Source: Prevotella sp. (lineage in GTDB: Bacteria; Bacteroidota; Bacteroidia; Bacteroidales; Bacteroidaceae). From it: a stretch of DNA of 64,000 nucleotides. The notes beneath the pieces were generated by a model. It was not told the origin of the DNA. It did no database searches and worked only from the letters and a program-made list of their open reading frames with translations. A program made the translations under genes and the position numbers. Below, one piece after another: positions 8,128 to 16,853 of the stretch; the stretch's first letter is position 1; every line of letters starts with the position of its first letter. The DNA lies in NCBI GenBank assembly GCA_015060535.1, contig SUYH01000013.1:21791-85790 (forward strand), given 5' to 3'.

Positions 8128-9384
8128 ATGCGAGATATTATCACAGAAATATGGCAGACAGCAAGGAGGAATAAGCTCCGCACAACGCTCACAGGCTTTG
8201 CTGTGGCGTGGGGCATCTTCATGATTATCGTGCTCTTGGGTGCTGGTAACGGACTTATCAATGCCAATCTGCAACAGAGTGGCAACTGGCTGTCGAACTC
8301 GATGGAGGCCTATGGTGGCAGGACATCGAAGGCTTATCAGGGACTGAGCGAAGGGCGCTATATCGAGCTGAACACACGCGACCTTGAAACTACTGAGTCG
8401 GAATTCAAGAATACAATTGACGCTGTGGGAGCCGTTTACTATCATTCAGCTACTGTAACCAATGGCGAACAATACATGAATATGCAAATCATAGGTATTC
8501 ATCCCATTCATAGCAGTATTGTGAAGCGCGACCTGATTTGTGGACGTTTCATCAACGAGATCGACTTGAAGGAAAAACGCAAGGTGCTGGTATTAACCAA
8601 TAAGCAGGCTAAGGAGTTGGAGCCCAAGGACTTCAAGAAGTTGATAGGCAAACATGTGAAGGTGGGCAATATCTCGTTTAAAGTTGTGGGCATCTACAAA
8701 GAGCCAGGCGATGGCGAGAGTTCTGCTTATTCTCCTTATTCTACTATCAAGAGTATTTATGGGGCTAAGGATAATAGCTTGGGACATATTGAGTTCACTT
8801 TCCACGGATTGAATTCAGAAGAAGCCAACGAAGCCTTCGAGAATAAATATCGTCGTCGCCTGAATGCCAACCATCAGGCTCATCCTGAGGACGAGCGAGC
8901 CATCTGGATATGGAACGGTTATACTGCCAGTATGCAGATGGAGCAGGGTATTGCCATTATCCGTACGGCCCTTTGGATTGTTGGCTTGTTTACCTTGCTC
9001 TCTGGTATTGTGGGCGTTTCGAACATCATGTTGATTACCGTGAAGGAGCGCACCCATGAGTTCGGCATCCGCAAGGCTATAGGTGCCAAGCCCTGGAACA
9101 TCCTGAAGTTGATTATCACGGAGAGTGTCATCATCACCACGTTCTTTGGTTATGTGGGAATGGTGCTGGGTGTAGCAGCAAATGAGTATATGGATGCTAC
9201 GATAGGTCATGAAACCATTGACACAGGACTCTTCCAGGCAACGATGTTCCTTAATCCTACCGTTGGACTTGATGTTTGTTTCGAGGCAACGATGGTGATG
9301 GTCATTGCAGGAACTATCGCAGGACTCATCCCAGCCTTTAAGGCAAGTCGCATTCGTCCCATTGAAGCGCTTCGCGCTGACTAG
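8128..9384 (+). CDS. MacB-like ABC permease 1 (MacB_PCD and FtsX domains)
   Basis: A 418-residue inner-membrane permease. It has one N-terminal membrane segment (FAVAWGIFMIIVLLGAGNGL), a periplasmic core of about 230 residues, and three C-terminal segments with the FtsX-type stretch SGIVGVSNIMLITVKERTHE and the closing motif IRPIEALR. This is the usual MacB layout with the ATPase on a separate polypeptide. It starts 3 bases after the ATPase gene and is similar to the next gene, so the two probably form a heterodimer. The stop codon TAG forms part of a CTAG repeat. Confidence 0.92.
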   Translation: MRDIITEIWQTARRNKLRTTLTGFAVAWGIFMIIVLLGAGNGLINANLQQSGNWLSNSMEAYGGRTSKAYQGLSEGRYIELNTRDLETTESEFKNTIDAVGAVYYHSATVTNGEQYMNMQIIGIHPIHSSIVKRDLICGRFINEIDLKEKRKVLVLTNKQAKELEPKDFKKLIGKHVKVGNISFKVVGIYKEPGDGESSAYSPYSTIKSIYGAKDNSLGHIEFTFHGLNSEEANEAFENKYRRRLNANHQAHPEDERAIWIWNGYTASMQMEQGIAIIRTALWIVGLFTLLSGIVGVSNIMLITVKERTHEFGIRKAIGAKPWNILKLIITESVIITTFFGYVGMVLGVAANEYMDATIGHETIDTGLFQATMFLNPTVGLDVCFEATMVMVIAGTIAGLIPAFKASRIRPIEALRAD

Positions 9385-9425
9385 CCCTACTAGGTATACT
9401 AGATCAACTAGAAATACTAGAAAAT
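9381..9425 (+). repeat. CTAG-N5 nonamer array filling the gap between the two permease genes
   Basis: CTAG starts at 9381, 9390, 9399, 9408 and 9417: five units at an exact 9-base period. The array begins within the stop codon of the first permease and ends 6 bases before the ATG of the second, so it makes up nearly the whole spacer. Confidence 0.9.
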
Positions 9426-9426
9426 T

Positions 9427-10680
9427 ATGAGAATAGATATTGATTCCTACAGAGAAATACTTGATACGCTGACTCGCAATAAGTCGCGATCATTCCTCAC
9501 GGGCTTTGGTGTGTTCTGGGGCGTGTTCATGCTCATCGCACTGATGGGAGGTGGACAGGGCCTGAAGGAGATGCTCGAGAAGAATTTCGAGGGCTTCGCT
9601 CAGAATACCGTTATCATCTGGGAACAGCAGACTACCAAAGCCTACAAGGGATTCCGTAAGGGTCGCTGGTGGAGCATGGACTATAAGGATATCCATCGTT
9701 TGAAGCAGCGTGTACCTGAGCTCGACGTGGTGGCTCCTGTGCTCTTTGCCCCTTGGGGAAAGTCGAATACAGCCTATTATGGTGATCAGAAGACGACTCC
9801 ACGAGTACAAGGTACTTCGCCTGATTATTCTAAAGTGGTGGCCCCTAAACTTTTCTATGGACGTTATATCAACGAGATGGATATGAGGGAGCATCGTAAG
9901 GTTTGTGTGATTGGTAAGAAGATCTATAAGGAACTCTTCAAAGAGGGTGGTGACCCTTGTGGCAAGAGCATCCGCATCGACTCTACATACTATGAGGTGA
10001 TAGGCGTTGACTATGCTTCGACAGGAATGAACATCAACGGACGAGCCGAGGAGCGCGTCACATTGCCTCTGACATTGATGCAGACCACTTATAATCGTGG
10101 TAACGAAGTGGATATGATTGTTGCTACAGGGCGTAAGGGTGTTGTAATGTCGACCTTGACGGACCGTATTCGCGAAGCGGTGACAATGGCGCACTTCGTA
10201 GATCCTACTGACGAGCAGGGTGCGATGGTATTTAATACTGAAGTGCTCTTCCAAATGCTTGATAACCTCTTCAAGGGTGTCAACTTCCTCATCTGGCTTG
10301 TAGGTCTTGGAACCTTGCTTGCAGGTGCCATCGGTGTATCGAACATCATGATGGTAACCGTTCGCGAACGAACCACAGAGATTGGTATTCGTAGAGCCAT
10401 CGGAGCCACTCCGAAAATGATTCTTTCGCAAATCATTTCAGAGAGTATCGTACTAACGCTGGTGGCTGGTATGAGTGGTATCCTCTTCGGTGTGCTGATA
10501 TTACAGATGCTTGAACTAGGCAATACGGAGGATGGCATTGTGAATGCCCACTTCCAGATAGGATTCTGGACAGCTATCTTTGCTGCCTTCATGGTATCGT
10601 CTATGGGAGTCCTCGCAGGTCTTGCCCCTGCTGCCAGAGCTATGAGCATCAAACCTGTTGATGCTATGCGTGACGAGTAA
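9427..10680 (+). CDS. MacB-like ABC permease 2 (MacB_PCD and FtsX domains)
   Basis: A 417-residue permease with the same plan as its neighbour: a first membrane segment (FGVFWGVFMLIALMGGGQGL), a large periplasmic domain, three C-terminal segments with GAIGVSNIMMVTVRERTTEIGIRR, and the ending IKPVDAMRDE. Together with the previous permease, the ATPase, the fusion protein and the TolC homologue it would make a MacAB-TolC-type exporter. Such systems carry macrolides, peptides or siderophores in other bacteria. The substrate here is unknown. Confidence 0.92.
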   Translation: MRIDIDSYREILDTLTRNKSRSFLTGFGVFWGVFMLIALMGGGQGLKEMLEKNFEGFAQNTVIIWEQQTTKAYKGFRKGRWWSMDYKDIHRLKQRVPELDVVAPVLFAPWGKSNTAYYGDQKTTPRVQGTSPDYSKVVAPKLFYGRYINEMDMREHRKVCVIGKKIYKELFKEGGDPCGKSIRIDSTYYEVIGVDYASTGMNINGRAEERVTLPLTLMQTTYNRGNEVDMIVATGRKGVVMSTLTDRIREAVTMAHFVDPTDEQGAMVFNTEVLFQMLDNLFKGVNFLIWLVGLGTLLAGAIGVSNIMMVTVRERTTEIGIRRAIGATPKMILSQIISESIVLTLVAGMSGILFGVLILQMLELGNTEDGIVNAHFQIGFWTAIFAAFMVSSMGVLAGLAPAARAMSIKPVDAMRDE

Positions 10681-10712
10681 AATTTAAAAATTGAAGAATT
10701 TAAAAATTAAAA
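10681..10712 (+). repeat. 16-bp A/T-rich direct repeat in operon spacer
   Basis: AATTTAAAAATTGAAG (10681-10696) is followed at once by AATTTAAAAATTAAAA (10697-10712). It starts at the base after the permease stop codon and ends 5 bases before the next ATG (10718), so the whole spacer is repeat. Confidence 0.8.
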
Positions 10713-10717
10713 TAGAT

Positions 10718-11830
10718 ATGAAAAAGTACAGCAAACTGATTATCGCCGCAATTATCGCGCTGATTTTCATCGGAACATTCGTGTTCCTTTGGCAGAAGAG
10801 CCAACCGAAAGAGATTGAGTACACCGAGTTTACTCCGAAGAAGGAGAGCATCCAGAAGACCACGATTATCACGGGTAAGATTGAGCCTCGCAACGAGGTG
10901 AACGTGAAACCGCAGATATCAGGCATCATCTCTGAGCTCTACAAGGAGCCGGGCGACTATGTGAACGCTGGCGACGTGATAGCCAAGGTGAAGGTGATTC
11001 CTGACATGGGACAGCTCTCTTCTGCAGAGGCTCGTGTGCGTCTGGCGGACATCAACCTGCAACAGGCCAAGGTTGACTTCGAACGTGAGAAGAACCTCTA
11101 CGAACAGAAACTCGTCTCTGCCGATGAGTTCGACAAGGTGAAGAAAACCCTCAATCAGGCCAAGGAGGAAGTGGTGGCCGCACAGGATGCCTTGCAGGTG
11201 GTGCGCGATGGTGTGTCACAGTCGAATGCCAAGGCCTCCAGCACGCTCATCCGCTCTACCATCAGCGGTATCATCCTCGATGTCCCCGTCAAGGTGGGTA
11301 ACTCTGTCATCCTTGCCAACACCTTCAACGACGGAACCACCATTGCTACGGTGGCCAACATGAACGACCTCATCTTCCGTGGTAATATCGATGAGACAGA
11401 GGTGGGGCAGCTGGTCAACGGTATGTCGATGAAGATTACCGTCGGTGCCTTGCAGGACCTGAAGTTCGACGCTAACCTGGAGTATATCTCGCCCAAGGCT
11501 ACGGAGAGCAACGGTGCCAACCAGTTTGAAATCAAGGCCGCCGTACGTGTAGCCAACAACGACAAGTTGCGCTCGGGCTACTCGGCCAATGCCGAGATCG
11601 TGCTGGCTGCTGCCGAGAAAGTGCTCTCCATCCCTGAGAGTGCCATCGAGTTCTCTGGCGACTCCACCTTCGTCTATGTCATCAAGGGCGATGGCAAGCA
11701 GAAGACCTACGAGCGTACTCATGTCACCACCGGTCTCTCCGACGGTGTGAACATCGAGATTAAGAAAGGCCTCACGCTGAAGGATAAGGTGCGTGGTCCC
11801 CAGGTTATTGTTGACGATAAAGAGAATTAA
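10718..11830 (+). CDS. Efflux membrane-fusion protein (MacA/HlyD family)
   Basis: A 370-residue periplasmic adaptor anchored by an N-terminal membrane segment (LIIAAIIALIFIGTFVFLW). A lipoyl-type half-motif (GIISELYKEPGDYVNAGDVIAKV) precedes a coiled-coil hairpin (about residues 95-160), the second lipoyl half (IRSTISGIILDVPVKVGNSV) and a beta-barrel region. The ATG at 10718 follows the A/T repeat; an upstream TTG would add residues coded by the repeat and is unlikely. It links the MacB-type permeases to the TolC homologue encoded 3 bases downstream. Confidence 0.92.
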   Translation: MKKYSKLIIAAIIALIFIGTFVFLWQKSQPKEIEYTEFTPKKESIQKTTIITGKIEPRNEVNVKPQISGIISELYKEPGDYVNAGDVIAKVKVIPDMGQLSSAEARVRLADINLQQAKVDFEREKNLYEQKLVSADEFDKVKKTLNQAKEEVVAAQDALQVVRDGVSQSNAKASSTLIRSTISGIILDVPVKVGNSVILANTFNDGTTIATVANMNDLIFRGNIDETEVGQLVNGMSMKITVGALQDLKFDANLEYISPKATESNGANQFEIKAAVRVANNDKLRSGYSANAEIVLAAAEKVLSIPESAIEFSGDSTFVYVIKGDGKQKTYERTHVTTGLSDGVNIEIKKGLTLKDKVRGPQVIVDDKEN

Positions 11831-11833
11831 GCT

Positions 11834-13156
11834 ATGAAAAAGTTTTTGTTACTTGCCTTTTATGGTGCGATTTTATCGCAGCCCCTTCAGGCGCAACAGG
11901 CTTGGTCATTGCGCCAATGCACTGAGCATGCTGTAGCCCACAATATCAGCATCCACCAGAAGGCTAATGTCGAGCGCCAGCGCACCACACAGCTGTCTAC
12001 CGCCCGCAACAGTCGTCTGCCCAATGCCACCTTCTCGGCTAGTGAGAGTTTCAACTTTGGACGTGCACAGACCATTGACGGTACCTACTCCAACCGCAAC
12101 ACCAACAACACGTCGTTCAGTCTGGGTACCAGTGTGCCGCTCTTTACGGGTTTCCAGATACCTAACACCATCAAACTTAACCAACTGAACCTCGACGCTG
12201 CCACACAGGATTTGGAGAAGGCACGCAACGACATCCGTATGCAGGTGGCTAAGGCTTATGTCCAGATTCTCTATAATATGGAGATGGCCGATGTGGCCCA
12301 TCGTCAGGTCAGCATCGACTCCGCCCAGGTACATCGCCTACAGGCTTTGTTTGAGAACGGCAAGGCCTCTCAGGCAGAACTTTCGCAGCAGAAAGCCACC
12401 ATGGCAAAGTCGCAACTGACAGCGACGGAAGCAGAAAACACCCTGCAGCTTTCGCTGCTCACCCTCAGCCAGTTGCTCGAACTGCCTACTCCCGAGGGCT
12501 TCACCATCGTCCGCCCCAGTGTCGACCGCATCGACCAGATGGAGCAACCCGTAGCCCCTGACCTTATCTATCAGGAGGCTGTCGCCTTTAAACCTGAGGT
12601 TCAGGCCGAACGCCTTCGTCTCGATGCCGCCAGTCGACAGATCAAGATTCAGCAGGCAGGCTTCTATCCTACGCTGAACTTCAATACAGGTCTGCAGAGC
12701 AACTACTTCAAGACCAATGGTGTCTCTTCTGGTGCCTTTTTCAGTCAGCTGAAGAATAACTTCGCCCAGTATGTTGGTGTCTCACTGAACTACACCATCT
12801 TCAACCGCCTGGCCACCCGTAATAATGTCCGCTTGGCGCGCATCGACTACGAGAACCAGCAGCTGACGCTCGAGAACACCAAGAAGACGCTCTACAAAGA
12901 GATTCAGCAGGCCTACTACAGTGCTGTTGCTGCCCATTCCAAATACCATAGCAGTCAGGCCGCTGCCCGCAGCAGTAAGGATGCATTTGAGCTCATGCAA
13001 GCCAAGTATGAGAACGGTAAGGCCAACATCACTGAGTTCGATGAGGCCAAGAACAAATACCTCAATGCAGAGAGCGATTTCATGAAAGCCCGCTACGAAT
13101 ATCTCTACCAAACGGCCCTCATCAAGTTCTACCAGGGCCGCGTGCTAGAGTTCTAA
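11834..13156 (+). CDS. TolC-family outer-membrane efflux protein
   Basis: A 440-residue protein with a signal peptide (ending near LQAQQA) and the duplicated helical-hairpin layout of TolC proteins. The repeats are seen in DIRMQVAKAYVQILYNMEMA and TLYKEIQQAYYSAVAAHSKY, each followed by a long coiled-coil and KYENGKA-type turns. It provides the outer-membrane channel for the preceding exporter and is the last gene of the operon, followed 4 bases later by a strong terminator hairpin. Confidence 0.92.
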   Translation: MKKFLLLAFYGAILSQPLQAQQAWSLRQCTEHAVAHNISIHQKANVERQRTTQLSTARNSRLPNATFSASESFNFGRAQTIDGTYSNRNTNNTSFSLGTSVPLFTGFQIPNTIKLNQLNLDAATQDLEKARNDIRMQVAKAYVQILYNMEMADVAHRQVSIDSAQVHRLQALFENGKASQAELSQQKATMAKSQLTATEAENTLQLSLLTLSQLLELPTPEGFTIVRPSVDRIDQMEQPVAPDLIYQEAVAFKPEVQAERLRLDAASRQIKIQQAGFYPTLNFNTGLQSNYFKTNGVSSGAFFSQLKNNFAQYVGVSLNYTIFNRLATRNNVRLARIDYENQQLTLENTKKTLYKEIQQAYYSAVAAHSKYHSSQAAARSSKDAFELMQAKYENGKANITEFDEAKNKYLNAESDFMKARYEYLYQTALIKFYQGRVLEF

Positions 13157-13160
13157 AGAG

Positions 13161-13194
13161 AAAGCCACCCCGTCAAAGGGTGGCTTTCTTTCTG
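13161..13194 (+). terminator. Terminator after the ABC/MacB-type operon
   Basis: AAAGCCACCC (13161-13170) pairs perfectly with GGGTGGCTTT (13178-13187) around a 7-base loop, followed by CTTTCT. Confidence 0.9.
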
Positions 13195-13228
13195 TCATGT
13201 ATCTTTGCCGAAGATTATCCTGTTTTTG

Positions 13229-13260
13229 TTTGGTGGAATAGGTATTTTTGCTTATCTTTG
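13229..13260 (+). promoter_or_regulatory. Promoter of the ROK gene
   Basis: TTTG (13229-13232), 20 bases, TATCTTTG (13253-13260). The predicted start site is about 32 bases before the ATG at 13296. Confidence 0.8.
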
Positions 13261-13295
13261 TGGCGTATTTTGAATTTTCTAATCTGACTATCATT

Positions 13296-14276
13296 ATGCA
13301 GAACACAACTATCAAGCGCCGTGTGATAGGCGTAGACATCAGCAACGAACGGACTTCTTTTGCGATTGTCGACGTTCGCGGTAACATCATTGCTCATAGC
13401 TTTTTCCCCACAGTAGACTACCTGGACGTCAACTCGTTTGTGTCTAAGTTGACCGAGGAGATCATGCTGTTGGCAGAGGCCAACGGCGGATACGAGACGA
13501 TTCGTAGTATCGGCATCAGTGCACCGAGTGCCAGCGCCATTTCGGGCTGTATAGAGAATGCTGCCAACTTGCCTTGGAAGGGCGTTATCCCGCTGCAGGC
13601 TATGATGCGCGACCGCCTGGGCATTGCCGTAGCACTGGGCAACGATGCTCATCTGTCGGCCTTGGGCGAGAAGATATACGGTTCGGCCCACGGCATGAAG
13701 AACTTCATCGTTATCAGTCTCGGTGTGGGACTGGGCAGTTGTTTCTTCTCGGAAGGTCATTCGCATGAGGGAGCTCATGGTTATGCCGGTGAGTTCGGTC
13801 ATACGTGTCTGATAGACCAGGGACGTGACTGCGGCTGTGGTCGAAAGGGTTGTTTGGAGGCTTATGTGGCTGCAGCAGGCATCTTCCAGACGGCTCAAGA
13901 GGTGATGGAGGAGTCGGATGAGCCTTCGCTGATGCGCCAGGCAGAAGAGCTGACGCCACGTATCATCAAGGAGTTTTGCGATCAAGGTGATGCGCTGGCT
14001 ATTGAGACATATCGCCGGACGGGTTATTTGCTGGGAATAGGACTAGCCAACTATGCAGGCATCGTCAATCCGGAGGCCATCATCTTCACGGGTGGCGTGT
14101 CGCATGCCGGCCATTGGATGTTCGACCCGCTGTGTGAGTCGTTTGAAAACCACCTCTTCGGCAATATGCGTGGAAAGGTGAAGATATTGATATCCGAGCT
14201 GAATGACCGCGAGCGGGATGTGCTGGGAGCCAGCGCGCTGGCCTGGGAGGTACAGGAATATTCGTTGTTCAAATAA
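13296..14276 (+). CDS. ROK-family protein (sugar kinase-like)
   Basis: A 326-residue ROK-family protein without an N-terminal helix-turn-helix, so more like the glucokinase branch than NagC-type repressors. The zinc-binding signature is intact (GHTCLIDQG...CGCGRKGCLE), and the catalytic Asp is present in LGNDAHLSALGE. The first phosphate-binding loop is unusual: VDISNERTSF stands where DIGGTK is normal, so ATP binding may be altered. The longer frame beginning at 13248 is rejected because it would start inside the -7 box. Possible roles are sugar phosphorylation, or a non-catalytic sugar sensor. Confidence 0.82.
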   Translation: MQNTTIKRRVIGVDISNERTSFAIVDVRGNIIAHSFFPTVDYLDVNSFVSKLTEEIMLLAEANGGYETIRSIGISAPSASAISGCIENAANLPWKGVIPLQAMMRDRLGIAVALGNDAHLSALGEKIYGSAHGMKNFIVISLGVGLGSCFFSEGHSHEGAHGYAGEFGHTCLIDQGRDCGCGRKGCLEAYVAAAGIFQTAQEVMEESDEPSLMRQAEELTPRIIKEFCDQGDALAIETYRRTGYLLGIGLANYAGIVNPEAIIFTGGVSHAGHWMFDPLCESFENHLFGNMRGKVKILISELNDRERDVLGASALAWEVQEYSLFK

Positions 14277-14284
14277 GAAAAAGA

Positions 14285-14312
14285 AAATCCCGACACTTAG
14301 TTGTCGGGATTT
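14285..14312. terminator. Bidirectional terminator between ROK gene and small membrane protein
   Basis: AAATCCCGACA (14285-14295) and TGTCGGGATTT (14302-14312) are a perfect 11-bp stem with a 6-base loop. It lies 8 bases after the ROK stop. On the other strand the arm at 14302-14312 encodes the last residues of the 14297-14869 gene, whose TAA is in the loop. Confidence 0.88.
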
Positions 14313-14869
14313 CCTTGATAGTGGTATGGCTTGATATTAGGATTGTCACCGATGTATTCATCGGGTACCACCACATCCTGAATCAGTCGCTGGTTGTACT
14401 TGCCACGTACCGGACCGAGGTTCATTACGAGGTCGCTGTAGTAGACGGTCGAGATGACGATGCCGAATATGCCAAAGCCCACGCGTACACCCTCGGTATG
14501 CGTGTTGTTACGGATGCGTGCGGTGCTGTAGAACGTGTGGCTGTAGGTCTCTATCTTATTGTATTTCCAACAGGCTTCCAGCACTTCCTTGTTGTCAAGC
14601 GTCGAGTCGGCCTGGCTGAAGGTACGTCCGATGTTCCAGACTATCTCGTCGATGACGTCGCCCTTGATGCTGTCATTGTCCTGCAGACACTGGCGCACGT
14701 TGTCTTCTGTCTCTATCATCATGATAGACTCGTTAGGTACTGACATGATGGCCACTATGCCAAGCAATAAGGCGAGGATGGCCAGAATGATGGCTTTACC
14801 CAAGCAGCTGTGATAGAATTCCTCGAAGATACTCTGTTTCTTGTAGGTGTTTCTGTTGAACTGTTCCAT
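14297..14869 (-). CDS. Hypothetical protein with one N-terminal membrane segment
   Basis: A 190-residue protein. A charged start (FNRNTYKKQSIFEEFYHS) precedes one hydrophobic segment (IILAILALLLGIVAIMSV, about residues 31-48). The roughly 140-residue rest is soluble, probably periplasmic, and contains GFGIFGIVISTVYYSDLV, which could be a weaker hydrophobic segment. No family is recognised. It is the last gene of the minus-strand unit ending with folE, and its final codons and stop are part of the terminator hairpin at 14285-14312. Confidence 0.7.
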   Translation of the reverse strand: MEQFNRNTYKKQSIFEEFYHSCLGKAIILAILALLLGIVAIMSVPNESIMMIETEDNVRQCLQDNDSIKGDVIDEIVWNIGRTFSQADSTLDNKEVLEACWKYNKIETYSHTFYSTARIRNNTHTEGVRVGFGIFGIVISTVYYSDLVMNLGPVRGKYNQRLIQDVVVPDEYIGDNPNIKPYHYQGNPDN

Positions 14870-14891
14870 AGATTTTTGCTCTTTAGGGGTT

Positions 14892-15479
14892 CTATTTGTT
14901 GTTATGAATAAGATTCATGAATTCCTGGCGGGTCTTGGCTTGGTTGAAAGCTCCGCTGAAGTCGCTGGTGGTAGTGATGCTGTTTTGCTTCTCTACACCG
15001 CGCATCTGCATGCACATGTGTTGGGCCTCGACGACTACCATGACGCCTAGAGGCTTCAGCGTCTGCTGGATGCACTCCTTGATTTGGAGCGTCATGCGCT
15101 CCTGGACTTGCAGGCGATGGCTGTAGATGTCGACCACACGGGCTATCTTAGAGAGTCCGGTGATATACCCATTGGGGATGTAGGCCACGTGTACCTTGCC
15201 GTAGAAAGGCAACATGTGGTGTTCGCAAAGCGAGAAGAAGTCGATGTTCTTGACAATGACCATCTGCGAGTAGTCTTCCTTGAACAGGGCATCGGTGAGT
15301 ACCTTGTGGGCATCCATCTCGTAACCGCGTGTCAGCACCTGCATGGCTTTGGCCACGCGCATAGGTGTCTTTAGCAGTCCCTCGCGTTCAGGATCCTCGC
15401 CCAGCAAGGTGAGGATCTCCTTGTAGTGGTCGGCCAGCTGGTCGAGTCCTTCTCTGAATATTTCGTTTTCCGGATACAC
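14892..15479 (-). CDS. folE: GTP cyclohydrolase I
   Basis: This enzyme converts GTP to dihydroneopterin triphosphate, the first step of folate and pterin synthesis. The 195-residue length is normal. The zinc ligands are present in [10 protein letters not shown] and in the later Cys of QHMCMQMRG. The core strand [18 protein letters not shown] and the [11 protein letters not shown] motif are also clear. It lies 4 bases downstream of the SPOR gene. folK, another folate gene, is at 33882 but not in the same operon. Confidence 0.96.
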   Translation of the reverse strand: MYPENEIFREGLDQLADHYKEILTLLGEDPEREGLLKTPMRVAKAMQVLTRGYEMDAHKVLTDALFKEDYSQMVIVKNIDFFSLCEHHMLPFYGKVHVAYIPNGYITGLSKIARVVDIYSHRLQVQERMTLQIKECIQQTLKPLGVMVVVEAQHMCMQMRGVEKQNSITTTSDFSGAFNQAKTRQEFMNLIHNNK

Positions 15480-15483
15480 AGTC

Positions 15484-16095
15484 TTAATAAGCTACGGTTA
15501 TTTTTCCCTTGACGATGGTGGCTTGCGTATAGCCGATATTACGCAGGGTAACCAGCATCTGGTGAGCCTCCTCGTAGGTACGGTAGTTTCCCACGCGGCA
15601 TATCCAGCGTGGAGAGTAGAAGTGGGCATAGACGGGCACGGTGCTGAAATGGGCCTTGATGTCATCACGTATGCGCTCTGCCTTCTGACGGTCGGCACGT
15701 GAGTTGCCACCAGCAAAGACCTGTACACGATAGCCAGTGACTTTCATGCCACGCATGATCTTCTTGGAGGTGTCGATGGTGTCGGGAATGGCGCTCGTGG
15801 TCGTGGGGCTAGTAGAACTAGTATGACTAGTAGTACTAGTATGACTAGTTGAACTAGAGGGACTAGTAGTACTAGTATGACTAGTAGAACTAGTTTGGCT
15901 GGGCTTGGCGGCCTGCCCTGACGACTTGATGCCCAGAGTGGCTGAGTTGACGAGCTGGTCGATGACGGAGTCCTGACGGATGGTTATCGAGCCCTGGCCA
16001 GCTACCTGCTTCTGGATGCGCTGGGTGAAAGTTTGTGCATCGGCATTGGTCAGAATGCCGATACACAAGATGATGATACTAATGAGTCGTCTCAT
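15484..16095 (-). CDS. Secreted SPOR-domain protein with a Thr/Ser-rich repeat linker
   Basis: About 203 residues: a signal peptide ([20 protein letters not shown]), a short N-terminal region, a roughly 35-residue Thr/Ser linker, and a C-terminal SPOR domain ([20 protein letters not shown] through the [18 protein letters not shown] segment). SPOR domains bind denuded peptidoglycan glycans at division sites. The linker is encoded by ten CTAG-N5 nonamers that give Thr-Ser-X repeats. The ATG at 16095 overlaps the tpiA TGA (ATGA); an alternative ATG lies at 16104. Confidence 0.88.
   Translation of the reverse strand: MRRLISIIILCIGILTNADAQTFTQRIQKQVAGQGSITIRQDSVIDQLVNSATLGIKSSGQAAKPSQTSSTSHTSTTSPSSSTSHTSTTSHTSSTSPTTTSAIPDTIDTSKKIMRGMKVTGYRVQVFAGGNSRADRQKAERIRDDIKAHFSTVPVYAHFYSPRWICRVGNYRTYEEAHQMLVTLRNIGYTQATIVKGKITVAY
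15809..15898. repeat. Ten-unit CTAG-N5 nonamer array inside the SPOR gene
   Basis: CTAG occurs at 15809, 15818, 15827, 15836, 15845, 15854, 15863, 15872, 15881 and 15890, exactly every 9 bases. The five intervening bases vary (TAGAA, TATGA, TAGTA, TTGAA, AGGGA). Read on the minus strand each unit encodes Thr-Ser-X. Confidence 0.95.
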
Positions 16096-16853
16096 TTCTT
16101 CCAAGCATCAATGATGCCCTTGAAGTCGGCACACTTGAGCGATGCACCGCCAATCAGGCCACCGTCAATGTCAGCCTTGGCGAACAGCTCAGGAGCATTG
16201 CTGGCCTTGCAGCTGCCACCATACAGAATGCTGGTGTCATCGGCAACAGCCTGACCATACTTCTCGGCAACGATAGAACGGATGTAAGCGTGAATCTCCT
16301 CAGCCTGCTCTGCAGTAGCGGTCTTGCCGGTACCAATAGCCCAGATAGGCTCGTAGGCAATAATGATCTGACGGAAGTCAGCCTCGCTGAGGTTGAATAC
16401 CGAACCCTCGAGCTCTGCCTTTACGACCTCGTTCTGCTTGTTAGCTTCACGCTCAGCCAGTGACTCACCAATGCAGAAGATTACCTTCAGGCCATTCTTC
16501 AGGGCCAGCAGCACCTTCTCCTTCAAGATCTCGGGAGTCTCCTTGTAGTACTCACGACGCTCAGAGTGGCCGAGGATGACATACTGGGCACCAGTAGACT
16601 TAACCATCTCAGCGCTTACCTCACCGGTGAAAGCACCCTTCTCCTTGTCAGCGCAATTCTCAGCACCCAGGCCGATGACACTGCCCTCCAGCACGTTGGC
16701 TACAGAAGCCAGGTGGATAAATGGGGTGCAGATGACTACATCACAGTTGGGCTTCTCGGCCTTCAATGCTTCACTGAGCTCCTTAGCCAGAGCTACTCCT
16801 TCTTGCAGGTTCAGGTTCATCTTCCAGTTGCCTGCTACAATCTTCTTTCTCAT
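16092..16853 (-). CDS. tpiA: Triosephosphate isomerase (internal start within the fused frame)
   Basis: From ATG 16853 the frame encodes a normal 253-residue TIM, which interconverts dihydroxyacetone phosphate and glyceraldehyde 3-phosphate. It has NWKMN, the catalytic His region LGHSERREY, the catalytic Glu and loop 6 in [13 protein letters not shown], and the phosphate-binding YGGSCKA and GGLIGGASL. The bases before this ATG (A-rich, AAAAAGAAAATT) look like a typical Bacteroidales start region, so a free enzyme is likely to be made even if the longer fusion also exists. Confidence 0.88.
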   Translation of the reverse strand: MRKKIVAGNWKMNLNLQEGVALAKELSEALKAEKPNCDVVICTPFIHLASVANVLEGSVIGLGAENCADKEKGAFTGEVSAEMVKSTGAQYVILGHSERREYYKETPEILKEKVLLALKNGLKVIFCIGESLAEREANKQNEVVKAELEGSVFNLSEADFRQIIIAYEPIWAIGTGKTATAEQAEEIHAYIRSIVAEKYGQAVADDTSILYGGSCKASNAPELFAKADIDGGLIGGASLKCADFKGIIDAWKK

